Positions 15,513 through 23,406 of a DNA stretch of 32,753 nt are shown in pieces. Numbering within the stretch: position 1 is the stretch's first letter; every line of letters starts with the position of its first letter. A program made the translations under genes and the position numbers. Origin of the DNA: JBAXLO01 sp037134755 (GTDB taxonomy: Bacteria; Bacteroidota; Bacteroidia; Bacteroidales; JACABE01). The stretch covers positions 1-32,753 of the forward strand of contig JBAXLO010000023.1 in the NCBI GenBank assembly GCA_037134755.1. The letters are read 5' to 3'. The notes beneath the pieces are model-generated. The model had not been told where the DNA came from. It did no database searches and saw nothing but the letters and a program-made list of their open reading frames with translations.

Positions 15513-17531
15513 ATGTCTGAAAAACACAATATTGAACAAACGATTAATTTCTTTGCCAAGTTAAAGAATATCTTTATCGGTAAGGCAAGAGATATGAACG
15601 ACTCCAAGTTATTGCATAAGATATCATTGGTAGCTTTTTTTGCTTGGATTGGGTTAGGCTCTGATGGGATAAGTTCATCTTGTTACGGACCTGAAGAAGC
15701 GTTCCGAAATTTAAGTGGGCATCATTATCTTGCCATCTTCGTTGCTTTGGGTACTGTATTTACCATTTTTATAGTAAGTTCCAGTTATTCTCAAATCATT
15801 GAATTATTCCCTCACGGTGGAGGCGGCTATCTGGTTGCTAGTAAACTCCTTTCGCCAACTGTTGGTATGATTGCAGGCTGCTCATTACTTATTGATTATG
15901 TTTTAACTATCACTCTTTCTATTTCAAGTGGTGCTGACGCAATATATAGTTTTGTACCACCGGCTTTTCACTCTTATAAACTTGCCTCGGCATTGGCGGT
16001 GCTGCTCTTATTGATAATTATGAATCTTCGTGGAGTAAAAGAATCAGTACTTTCACTTACTCCTATTTTTGCTATATTTATCCTTACGCATGTATTTGCA
16101 ATCTTCTATATAATCATAACCCATGGCGCTAATTTAGCAGTTGTAGCTCATGATACTTCTGCCGACTTGCATAGTAGCTTTAGTGAAGTTGGCGTATTTG
16201 GCACAATATTCCTTATTCTCAGGGCGTATAGTATGGGTGCTGGTACCTTTACAGGGATAGAAGCAGTAAGCAACGGCTTGCCTGTATTAAGAGAACCCAG
16301 AGTTAAAACAGCCCACAAAACTATGCGTTTAATGGCTATCTCTTTATCATTTCTTGTATTGGGTTTAATGTTTTCTTATGCAATATTTGATCTTCATTTC
16401 GAAGGTGATAAAACCCTAAATGCTATTCTATTTGAAAAGATGACTGCTTCATGGTATGGTCAGTTGGGAACTATTTTTGTATTTGTAACTCTAATATCTG
16501 AAGCAACGCTTTTATTTGTTGCTGCTCAAACAGGCTTCCTCGATGGCCCTCGAATCATGGCAAATATGGCTATTGACATGTGGTTCCCTAAAAGATTTGC
16601 ATCCCTAAGTGACAGACTTGTTACAAAGAATGGAGTTTTGCTTATGGGTGTAGCAGCTATTATTTTATTGATTGTGTCAAAAGGTTCGGTTAAATTATTA
16701 GTTGTATTATATAGTATAAATGTGTTTATAACTTTCTGTTTATCGCAGCTTGGAATGGTAAAACATTGGTGGCAGGTTAGGAAAACAGAACGCAAATGGA
16801 AACATAAATTAATGATAAATGGTATTGGCTTAGTACTTACTACATTTATCCTTGTATCTGTCGTAATTATTAAATTCACTGAAGGTGGCTGGGCTACATT
16901 AGTGATAACCGGAGCACTTGTTTTCATTGCTTTCCGCATAAGGATGCACTATTATAGTATTACTAAAAAACTTCATTGGTTACAGGGTACTATTTCTTCT
17001 CATCTTAAAGAAAAAATTGAACAGTATAAACTAAAGAATATTGACCCCGACCATCTAAAGAATCCTATTCTTGAAGATAAAACGGCTATCATTTTAATTA
17101 GTGGTTATAATGCTACCGGTTTGCATACTTTTTTCAATGTGTTGGATAAGTTCTCAGGCGTTTATAATAACTTCGTTTTCCTTGAAGTAGGCAATATTAA
17201 TGCCGGCAATTTTAAAGGTTTCGATCATTTAGTAAAAGTAAAAATACATGTTGACGAAGAAGTAAATAAATATGTTGATCTGGCTAATGAGCTTGGTTAT
17301 TACGCACGTGGTTACTGGTCAGTAGGCACCGAAGTTGTCAGCGAACTAGAGCGTATTGTTCCACGTATTATCAAACGTTTTCCTAATGCAACTGTATTTG
17401 GCGGACAGTTAGTCTTCTCCGAAGCTTATTATTTATCTAAAGTACTTCATAATCATTCAATCTTTACTATTCAAAGAAAGTTATACAAACGCGGAATCAC
17501 TACTGTAATTCTTCCAATTCACATTGATTAA
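15513..17531 (+). CDS. APC-superfamily permease, KimA-like potassium/amino-acid transporter (672 aa)
   Basis: An integral inner-membrane transporter. The first helix region reads AFFAWIGLGSDGISSSCYGPEEAF, the SD-x-(I/L)-SS-x-x-YGPE signature shared by KimA-type APC permeases, whose Bacillus member imports K+ with protons. About twelve hydrophobic helices follow up to residue 485, including GGGGYLVASKLLSPTVGMIAG and the TGIEAVSNGLPVLREPR loop. A soluble C-terminal domain of about 170 residues (from KTAIILISGYNATGLHTF) resembles a universal-stress or nucleotide-binding alpha/beta fold, as in KimA-like proteins. At 672 residues it is somewhat longer than B. subtilis KimA. Substrate is inferred from the signature only; an amino-acid substrate remains possible. 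It is monocistronic, with its own promoter. Confidence 0.78.
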   Translation: MSEKHNIEQTINFFAKLKNIFIGKARDMNDSKLLHKISLVAFFAWIGLGSDGISSSCYGPEEAFRNLSGHHYLAIFVALGTVFTIFIVSSSYSQIIELFPHGGGGYLVASKLLSPTVGMIAGCSLLIDYVLTITLSISSGADAIYSFVPPAFHSYKLASALAVLLLLIIMNLRGVKESVLSLTPIFAIFILTHVFAIFYIIITHGANLAVVAHDTSADLHSSFSEVGVFGTIFLILRAYSMGAGTFTGIEAVSNGLPVLREPRVKTAHKTMRLMAISLSFLVLGLMFSYAIFDLHFEGDKTLNAILFEKMTASWYGQLGTIFVFVTLISEATLLFVAAQTGFLDGPRIMANMAIDMWFPKRFASLSDRLVTKNGVLLMGVAAIILLIVSKGSVKLLVVLYSINVFITFCLSQLGMVKHWWQVRKTERKWKHKLMINGIGLVLTTFILVSVVIIKFTEGGWATLVITGALVFIAFRIRMHYYSITKKLHWLQGTISSHLKEKIEQYKLKNIDPDHLKNPILEDKTAIILISGYNATGLHTFFNVLDKFSGVYNNFVFLEVGNINAGNFKGFDHLVKVKIHVDEEVNKYVDLANELGYYARGYWSVGTEVVSELERIVPRIIKRFPNATVFGGQLVFSEAYYLSKVLHNHSIFTIQRKLYKRGITTVILPIHID

Positions 17532-17554
17532 TTGTAATAGAAAGTGCTTTTAAA

Positions 17555-17588
17555 TACAATTGTTTTTATGATTGTAAGCTGTTTTTTT
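17555..17588 (+). terminator. Weak candidate terminator after the permease gene
   Basis: TACAAT (17555-17560) pairs with ATTGTA (17571-17576) around a 10-nt loop, and eight Ts follow from about 17582. The stem is short and A/T only, so efficiency is doubtful. Confidence 0.3.
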
Positions 17589-17796
17589 TATTTATATTTA
17601 GATAACCACATCTATATTCTATCTTCACGAGCAATCTTTCACTTGATGGCTTTATAAATTACATTATTAATAGCAATCAACAGACACATATATTAAATGG
17701 ATATATGAAGACCATTAAATTCATAATCACACTAAATATATTTATTATATTAATAAGGATATACTTTCTATACATTAGTAGTAAATAGTTTATTAT

Positions 17797-18090
17797 TATC
17801 AATAATCACATTTTAATAATCAATAATTGGATTTCAATAATCAATATTCACGATTAAATATTGCACTCTTTTAATTATTTATTTCATTTTTTTAAATTCT
17901 TATCGTATTAATATAAATTATAATCGCAATTCTAGAAATATTTATCGCATTTCTATAATATATAATCTAATTATTATAACTATTTATCCTATTATTATAA
18001 AATATTATGATGTTATTATAACTAATTATGTCATTATTAAAAAATAATGACATAATTAGTTTAAATAATACGAATATTATTTTAATAAAT
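17797..18090. repeat. Degenerate tandem array, 21-bp period, AT-rich (about 14 units)
   Basis: Cutting at 17797 and every 21 nt afterwards gives fourteen blocks. Most begin with atc, tatc, aatc or atg and carry an attattataa-like core. Examples are blocks at 17923, 17944, 17965, 17986 and 18007, starting atcgcaatt, atcgcattt, atctaatta, atcctatta and atgatgtta. Spacing stays at 21 without insertions across nearly 300 nt although units are strongly diverged. The low-complexity composition makes similarity easier by chance, so the exact unit count is uncertain. Confidence 0.6.
18020..18061. repeat. 19-bp perfect-stem hairpin inside the array
   Basis: actaattatgtcattatt (18021-18038) is followed by loop aaaa and its exact inverse complement (18043-18060), and A18020-T18061 extends it to 19 bp. 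No T-run follows. It spans three 21-bp units of the array. Confidence 0.7.
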
Positions 18091-18246
18091 GAATAATTAT
18101 ATTTACATATCAAGATATTATAAACAAATAATCATTAAATTAAATTAATAAAATGTTTTAATATTTATAAAGATTTTAAATAATATTTAAGCAGGGATAA
18201 ATATTATTGTACTGATACTAAAACTAATTGTAATTTTAAAGTTTAC

Positions 18247-18265
18247 AAATACAAATATTGTATTT
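18247..18265. repeat. Palindrome aaatacaa-ata-ttgtattt
   Basis: Two perfect 8-nt arms around ata. With one bulged C the stem extends to the ttac/gtaa flanks. It lies downstream of ispG on the minus strand; it could be a weak transcription end or a protein site. Confidence 0.4.
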
Positions 18266-18464
18266 CGTAATTAAAGTTATTATAAATACAAGAAAACAAT
18301 TCTATCTAATAATAAAGAGACTGTTGGTATAAACAGTAAAAATATAAAAATTAATAATGATATTTTGTGCTAAATAGAAATCATTAAGCGGATTAATACG
18401 CTTATTATAAGACAGAATATCTATTATGAAAATCAATAGATGTTTTAAATGAAAAGTTTTTTGA

Positions 18465-20219
18465 TTAAGATTCTTTCCAGTCGCCGTTTTGTTTGATAAG
18501 ATTAATAAGAGCATCCACAGCAAGAGCTTCGTCAATGTTCTTTTCAATTACTTCTTTTCCTTTATAGAGATTAATCTTACCATTACCGGCTCCAACATAT
18601 CCATAATGAGCATCTGCCATCTCACCGGGGCCATTAACAATGCACCCCATCACAGCAATCTTTAATCCCTTAAGATGAGAAGTTCTTTTTCGGATATCTT
18701 TTAATCCATCTTGTATCTTAAACTGTGTACGCCCACAAGAAGGGCAGGATATATATTCTGTTTTAGTTATTCTTACACCTGTAGCTTGTAAAACAGCAAG
18801 CATAATGTCTTTTAATTGATCTTTGTCAATATATGGATTCTCAATGCAAATGCCATCACAAAGTCCATCAACTAATAAGGAAGAGAAATCAATAGCTGCT
18901 TTAATTTGCAAGTCTTCAATTTTATTAAAAGAATATATTTTCTTAACGATAACAGGATTGTTAAGCTTTTTATTTATTAAAATAGAAAAGAATAGACGTT
19001 CACTCTTTATTCCTTCATCTTTAAAATCAAAGACAATAATATCATTTGGATTAATAGAATTTAGCTTACTTTGAGAAGCTATTTTCGTCATTGCGAACGA
19101 AGTGAAGCAATCTATTTTCTGATTACTATCATTAGATTGCTTCGGAGTTCCTCCTCGCAATGACGACTTAGTTACAATTAAATAGTTTTTAGAAGTAGTC
19201 TCCTTATTTAAATCTTCTAAAAGATAAATCTGAACCGGATTATTACCACCTATGTTATTAATTGATATTGAATTTCTCTTATTATAATTAAAAGGATCTA
19301 TAAGATAAGGCTCAGTGCTTAAATTTTGATTTGATGAATTGCATTTAGTAAAATCAACTATCTTGCGAGCAACAGGCAATTCTAATTCAGGATCTTCGGT
19401 AAGCGAAACTCTAATAGTATCACCAATCCCATCTTGAAGTAAAGCACCAATCCCACCTGCTGATTTTATCCTGCCATCTTCACCATCACCTGCTTCGGTA
19501 ACGCCCAAATGAATGGGATAATTCATCCCCTCTTCTTTCATTCTGGCTACAAGCAGTCTTGTTGACTGAACCATTACTTTAATATTACTCGATTTCATCG
19601 ACAAAATAATATCATTGAAATCAAAACCTTTACAAATAGTAATGAACTCCATAGCACTTTCGACCATCCCTTTTGGAGTATCACCATAACGACTCATTAT
19701 CCTTTCGGATAACGAACCATGATTGGTTCCAATTCTAATAGCTGTATGATGTTGTTTACAAATAGCTATCAATGGAAATAAACGATCGGCAATACGCTTA
19801 AGTTCATCATTATATTCCAAGTCAGTAAAATGAAACTTTCCTATGTTTCTATCAACATAGTTGCCGGGATTGATGCGAACTTTCTCAACAATTGCAGCAG
19901 CTACTTCGGCGGCTTTAGGATTGAAATGAATATCTGCGATAAGCGGAGTTGAATATCCTTTTTGAAGTAATTGATTCTTTATTTCGGCTAGATTATTCGC
20001 TTCTTTAATTCCCTGAGCAGTGATGCGAACGTATTCAGAACCTGCTTTAATCATTTGGACAGATTGCAAAACCGTAGCTTCAGTATCCATAGTATCTGTA
20101 TTAGTCATCGACTGGATACGAATAGGATTAGCTCCTCCCATAGGAATATTGCCAATGTTTACTTCTCTTGTAAGGAAACGATTAAAAGCAAAAAGATCAT
20201 CACAATAAGATACTGACAT
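18465..20219 (-). CDS. ispG: 4-hydroxy-3-methylbut-2-enyl-diphosphate synthase IspG (long form)
   Basis: This [4Fe-4S] enzyme makes HMBDP from MEcPP in the non-mevalonate isoprenoid pathway. The N-terminal TIM-barrel blocks are clear: GGANPIRIQSMTNTDT, YVRITAQGIKEA, LIADIHFNPKAA, KVRINPGNY, AIRIGTNHGSLS and LHLGVTEAGDGEDGRIKSAGGIG (split here across residues). The C-terminal cluster domain has CPSCGRT (C492, C495) and GCIVNGPGE (C526, E533). At 584 residues it is the three-domain form of plants and Bacteroidota, with an extra domain between barrel and cluster domain. Within that extra domain, residues about 352-378 are encoded by an 80-bp palindromic element (19086-19165) and read SSLRGGTPKQS...CFTSFAMT. 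The frame stays open and the catalytic residues are intact, so the enzyme is probably functional. Confidence 0.93.
   Translation of the reverse strand: MSVSYCDDLFAFNRFLTREVNIGNIPMGGANPIRIQSMTNTDTMDTEATVLQSVQMIKAGSEYVRITAQGIKEANNLAEIKNQLLQKGYSTPLIADIHFNPKAAEVAAAIVEKVRINPGNYVDRNIGKFHFTDLEYNDELKRIADRLFPLIAICKQHHTAIRIGTNHGSLSERIMSRYGDTPKGMVESAMEFITICKGFDFNDIILSMKSSNIKVMVQSTRLLVARMKEEGMNYPIHLGVTEAGDGEDGRIKSAGGIGALLQDGIGDTIRVSLTEDPELELPVARKIVDFTKCNSSNQNLSTEPYLIDPFNYNKRNSISINNIGGNNPVQIYLLEDLNKETTSKNYLIVTKSSLRGGTPKQSNDSNQKIDCFTSFAMTKIASQSKLNSINPNDIIVFDFKDEGIKSERLFFSILINKKLNNPVIVKKIYSFNKIEDLQIKAAIDFSSLLVDGLCDGICIENPYIDKDQLKDIMLAVLQATGVRITKTEYISCPSCGRTQFKIQDGLKDIRKRTSHLKGLKIAVMGCIVNGPGEMADAHYGYVGAGNGKINLYKGKEVIEKNIDEALAVDALINLIKQNGDWKES
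19086..19165. repeat. Palindromic repeat element inserted in frame in ispG
   Basis: Outer arms cgtcattgcga (19086-19096) and tcgcaatgacg (19155-19165), and inner arms gaagcaatcta (19104-19114) and tagattgcttc (19133-19143), are perfect inverse complements, with unequal 7- and 11-nt segments between them. The arm sequence matches the widely dispersed 'GTCATTGCGA...GAAGCAATC' bacterial palindromic repeats. It adds roughly 27 codons to IspG without a frameshift. Confidence 0.85.
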
Positions 20220-20272
20220 TGCAGTAAAGTTTAAATGATTAAAAAGAAGCTAAAAAAAGAGATAATTTTAAA

Positions 20273-21619
20273 CTAATTGATCGGTAAATCGACCTTAAGC
20301 AGATTAAGTTCTTTTGCTATCTTCATATTTATATTTAGAAGATCATCAGCAGTAAGTTTTTCCGGGTCATTTGAGCGGTGATACTCCTGTATAAGTCTTG
20401 CAATCAAAACACATGCAGTGCAAGGATGCTCAAAAGGGATGTATAAATGTTTAAATGGCTCAAAGAGCTTATCAGAATATTCTTTAATATTATCTTGCGA
20501 AAAAGCTTTTGAAACATCATTATCATGAATTCTATTAATAATATTAATAAAACTGCTTTTCCTTATACTTCCTAAATTATCAAGCCCCAAACCATATAAG
20601 CATGAGCGAACTCCACCTTCAGGATTAACAGTTAAAGTAGTTGGGCTATAATAACCTTTAATCTTACAATGACTTTGATGAACTAGTTCAGTTAAAGAAG
20701 CCGTAAATTCTTTCTTGTGAATGATATCATTAACACCACCCATATCAATAAGATCATTCACAACTGTTGTCATATATTTAAGTTCTTGCGTATCTGTCTT
20801 TTTCAGATAACTTATAAAAGAATCTAATTTTTCTTTAGTATCACGAGTAGCCACTAACTCATACCTTAAACCTACCGTTTCGCAAGCATGAACAACAGAA
20901 GCCAATTGCTTAACACCTTCTTTCTCTTTATCTAAACGCGAATCGAAACTTATGGCTAGATGAGATAATCCATAACTTTTTAGAGCTCTTACTAAAGCTA
21001 AAGGAGTAGAAAATCTTTTGGTGCCAGCAGTAAACACAACTTTATTTCCCCAGAAAGTATTAGTATAAAGACGTGTAGGGATACCATAAGATGATGCATA
21101 TTCAATAAGTTCAAAGATATTAGTTTTACTTAGAAGAGCTTCACCACCTGTAAAGTTAATACCATTACGAATAATGCCTGCAAAGTATGAATCAGCAATA
21201 CATTTCTTTATTTCTTCAAAAGATAATTCTTGACCTTCAAAAGATTGTCTTTGAGTTTTCAACAGACAATGTGGACATTTTGAATTACATTCGTAAGTAA
21301 GTTCGAAATTAAGAGTTTCAGTAAAGTGCAGTGGGTTATGTTCGTAGTGTTTTAGATTATCAGCTTTTATTTGTTCGAGCTTATCATTATCAACTTCTTT
21401 AATAAAAATAAAACCTAAGTCAATAAGCTTAGTAATATTCTTGTCATTAAACGTATCGTTGTATTCTACATAGCCTTTTCTGTATGCAGTGGTAAGAACT
21501 ACAACAATTTTATTGGTTAGTAGCTTAGCCATCTCAAGTCTATTCTCCAACAATTCCCTTTGTATCAACAAACACGAAATGTTTGTTAAGTAAATGATTC
21601 TTGTTATTTTTGTTTCCAT
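20273..21619 (-). CDS. Radical SAM protein with SPASM/Twitch-like C-terminus (448 aa)
   Basis: A cytoplasmic iron-sulfur enzyme. Residues 111-118 hold the radical SAM motif CNSKCPHC (C111, C115, C118), followed by the SAM-binding INFTGGEALLS (GGE motif). Downstream Cys residues C318, C340 (VRSCLYG), C400 and C403 (HPCTAC) have the layout of an auxiliary-cluster SPASM or Twitch domain, as in peptide-modifying maturases such as anaerobic sulfatase maturases and RiPP enzymes. The first 100 residues are not part of the core and may bind a partner or peptide (inference). No precursor peptide or sulfatase gene is adjacent: manA lies upstream and ispG 53 nt downstream. An exact -7 box at 21628-21635 leaves almost no leader before the ATG at 21619. 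The substrate is unknown. Confidence 0.85.
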   Translation of the reverse strand: METKITRIIYLTNISCLLIQRELLENRLEMAKLLTNKIVVVLTTAYRKGYVEYNDTFNDKNITKLIDLGFIFIKEVDNDKLEQIKADNLKHYEHNPLHFTETLNFELTYECNSKCPHCLLKTQRQSFEGQELSFEEIKKCIADSYFAGIIRNGINFTGGEALLSKTNIFELIEYASSYGIPTRLYTNTFWGNKVVFTAGTKRFSTPLALVRALKSYGLSHLAISFDSRLDKEKEGVKQLASVVHACETVGLRYELVATRDTKEKLDSFISYLKKTDTQELKYMTTVVNDLIDMGGVNDIIHKKEFTASLTELVHQSHCKIKGYYSPTTLTVNPEGGVRSCLYGLGLDNLGSIRKSSFINIINRIHDNDVSKAFSQDNIKEYSDKLFEPFKHLYIPFEHPCTACVLIARLIQEYHRSNDPEKLTADDLLNINMKIAKELNLLKVDLPIN

Positions 21620-21627
21620 ATCTTTTG

Positions 21628-21635
21628 CAAATATA
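21628..21635 (-). promoter_or_regulatory. -7 promoter box of the radical SAM gene
   Basis: tatatttg on the minus strand, an exact TAnnTTTG ending only 8 nt before the ATG, with TTTG-rich sequence upstream. It implies a very short leader or a start at a later Met (for example residue 30). Confidence 0.5.
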
Positions 21636-21744
21636 CAAATTAAATCAAACCAAAATATTTTTAATTAATTATTATATTATTATTAAATTTAATACTACAG
21701 CAAACAATGTGTTTTCAGGCTTCTTAGCTAATGTTATTTTAATG

Positions 21745-22728
21745 TTAACAGATAATAAATGTTTCCAGAATCTTTGATGGTGTTAAAGGTTTTAACTTTA
21801 TTTTATTTATAATATTAGGGATTAAAACAACTTCTCCTTTAGAAACACTCATTATTTTATTATCATATATTAATTCAAAAGTTCCTTCAGTACAAGTGTA
21901 AATTACAAAAGAATCGAGTTCTTCATAATCTTTTTCAATCATAGCTGTGAGATGAATAATATTAGTATTAAAAAAAGGAGTATTAACAAGTGTAACAGTC
22001 TTATTTACCTTATCGGAATATATAGTTTTATAATCATCATGAAAATCGAAATCAATTGCATCTAAAGCTAGTTCTGTATGAAGTTCACGATGATTTCCTT
22101 TATCATCTACCCTATCCCAATCGTAAATACGGTAAGTTGTGTCAGAGGATTGTTGAATCTCTGCTAAAAGTAAGCCCGGCCCTAATGCATGAACCCTTCC
22201 TGCAGGAATATAAAAGACATCTCCATTGGTAACCTTTTCTGAATTTAAGATATTCTTTAAAGTCTTATCTTCTAAATGCTTTAAGTATTCTTCTTTATTA
22301 GATTTATGTTTGAAACCTGTAATAAGTTCGGCATCTTTGTCAGCATCTATTATATACCACATCTCACTCTTGCCAAAGCCTGAATGTCGTTTAGCTGCAA
22401 GTTCATCATCAGGATGCACCTGAATTGAAAGATAATCATTGGCATCAATAAATTTTATAAGAATAGGGAATTCGTTTCCAAACTTATTGTAAACATTATC
22501 ACCGACAAGGTCTCCCATAAATACCTCAACGAGTTCATTCAATTCATTGCCTTCGAGGAAACCATTTGTAACAGTAGATGCATTATCTTCAACACCTGAT
22601 AACACCCAAACCTCCCCACAGTTGGGTAATGGATCAAAATCAAGTCCTAATTTTGTTTTAATTTTATCACCACCCCAGATCTTGTCTTTAAAAATGGGTT
22701 CAAACTTTAATGGATATATATCATTCAT
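21745..22728 (-). CDS. manA: Mannose-6-phosphate isomerase, class I
   Basis: This zinc-dependent cytoplasmic isomerase interconverts mannose 6-phosphate and fructose 6-phosphate, feeding GDP-sugar and polysaccharide synthesis. The type I PMI fold is visible: KFEPIFKDKIWGGDKI at the N-terminus, CGEVWVLSG, the metal ligands Q103 and H105 in SIQVHPDDELA, E122 in KSEMWYI, and H180 in PAGRVHALGPG. The block IQQSSDTTYRIYDWDR follows, and the C-terminal cupin strands end in a VSKGEVVLIPN turn. At 327 residues it is the short bacterial (Bacillus/Bacteroidota) form. It has its own -7 box at 22752-22759. The radical SAM gene begins 125 nt downstream with a separate box. Confidence 0.93.
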   Translation of the reverse strand: MNDIYPLKFEPIFKDKIWGGDKIKTKLGLDFDPLPNCGEVWVLSGVEDNASTVTNGFLEGNELNELVEVFMGDLVGDNVYNKFGNEFPILIKFIDANDYLSIQVHPDDELAAKRHSGFGKSEMWYIIDADKDAELITGFKHKSNKEEYLKHLEDKTLKNILNSEKVTNGDVFYIPAGRVHALGPGLLLAEIQQSSDTTYRIYDWDRVDDKGNHRELHTELALDAIDFDFHDDYKTIYSDKVNKTVTLVNTPFFNTNIIHLTAMIEKDYEELDSFVIYTCTEGTFELIYDNKIMSVSKGEVVLIPNIINKIKLKPLTPSKILETFIIC

Positions 22729-22751
22729 GTTTTCGATATTAAATTATTCTG

Positions 22752-22759
22752 CAAAATTA
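22752..22759 (-). promoter_or_regulatory. -7 promoter box of manA
   Basis: taattttg on the minus strand, an exact TAnnTTTG about 24 nt before the manA ATG. It is divergent from the kinase-gene promoter at 22771-22798, and the two lie almost back to back. Confidence 0.55.
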
Positions 22760-22770
22760 AAATAAATTTC

Positions 22771-22798
22771 TTGTTCTAACTTTATTTAATTACTTTTG
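22771..22798 (+). promoter_or_regulatory. Promoter of the kinase-dCMP deaminase pair
   Basis: TTG at 22771-22773 and tacttttg (exact TAnnTTTG) at 22791-22798 with a 17-nt spacer. The start site is predicted near 22804, giving a leader of about 33 nt. Confidence 0.55.
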
Positions 22799-22836
22799 TT
22801 AACAAATAAGTCAACTTAACAAAGCTAATAAATACG

Positions 22837-23397
22837 ATGCTTATAATTGGAATAACAGGCACTATAGGTGCAGGAAAAGGAACTATCGTTGAATACTTGA
22901 CAGAGAAAAATAATTTTGGACACTTCTCAGTAAGGTCTTATCTTATCGAACTTATTGAGGCAAGAAACATGACTGTTAACCGTGATAGTATGGTTGTTAT
23001 AGCAAATGAATTGCGTGCTAAGTACACACCTTCCTATGTTACAGATCAGCTTTATTACAAAGCTAAAGAAAGTGAAAAGAATTGTGTGATTGAAAGCATA
23101 AGAACCCCCGGAGAGATTGATTCATTGAGAGAAAAGGATAATTTTGTCCTGTTTGCAATTGATGCTACTCCCGAAAAGCGTTATGAAAGGATAGTGAAAC
23201 GCAATTCGGAGACGGATAATATTAATTTTGATACATTTGTTGAGAATGAACTGCGCGAAATGAATTCAAATGATCCAAACAAGCAGAACCTTCGAAAATG
23301 TATTGAGATGGCTGACTATAAATTTGACAACAATGGCTCTATAGAAGAGCTTTATTCAGAAGTTGGAAAGGTGCTTGATCTTATTAAAAACAATTAG
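22837..23397 (+). CDS. P-loop nucleotide kinase (dephospho-CoA/NMP kinase-like)
   Basis: A 186-residue cytoplasmic P-loop protein. The Walker A motif GTIGAGKGT is at residues 8-16, in the GKGT form used by adenylate and other nucleoside monophosphate kinases. Further marks are the short strand NCVIESIRTPGEID, which fits a Walker B/substrate-binding position, and a lid-like arginine stretch KRYERIVKR. The C-terminal half is helical and ends without an extra domain. It resembles both dephospho-CoA kinases and the AAA-type (d)NMP kinases. The neighbour only 9 nt downstream is dCMP deaminase, which makes a deoxynucleotide kinase role plausible (inference). The exact substrate is not decided by sequence. 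Confidence 0.75.
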   Translation: MLIIGITGTIGAGKGTIVEYLTEKNNFGHFSVRSYLIELIEARNMTVNRDSMVVIANELRAKYTPSYVTDQLYYKAKESEKNCVIESIRTPGEIDSLREKDNFVLFAIDATPEKRYERIVKRNSETDNINFDTFVENELREMNSNDPNKQNLRKCIEMADYKFDNNGSIEELYSEVGKVLDLIKNN

Positions 23398-23406
23398 AAG
23401 AATACA

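Larger units (their letters stand above)
17532..18464. other. Gene-free, extremely AT-rich stretch, 933 nt
   Basis: This lies between two convergent 3' ends. It holds a weak terminator (17555-17588), a 21-bp-period degenerate array (17797-18090) including a 19-bp stem hairpin, and a palindrome at 18247-18265. Short frames within it have no coding character. Confidence 0.7.

Noticed and set aside
16526..16939. Minus-strand 137-residue frame
   Set aside because: Antisense to the permease gene, without coding character of its own.
18302..18547. Minus-strand 81-residue frame overlapping the ispG 3' end
   Set aside because: Overlaps ispG in another frame and extends into AT-rich noncoding DNA; amino-acid composition is that of random A/T sequence.
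21620..21744. RiPP precursor peptide beside the radical SAM gene
   Set aside because: The 125-nt gap is AT-rich promoter sequence without a credible short gene; nor is one seen in the 53 nt before ispG.
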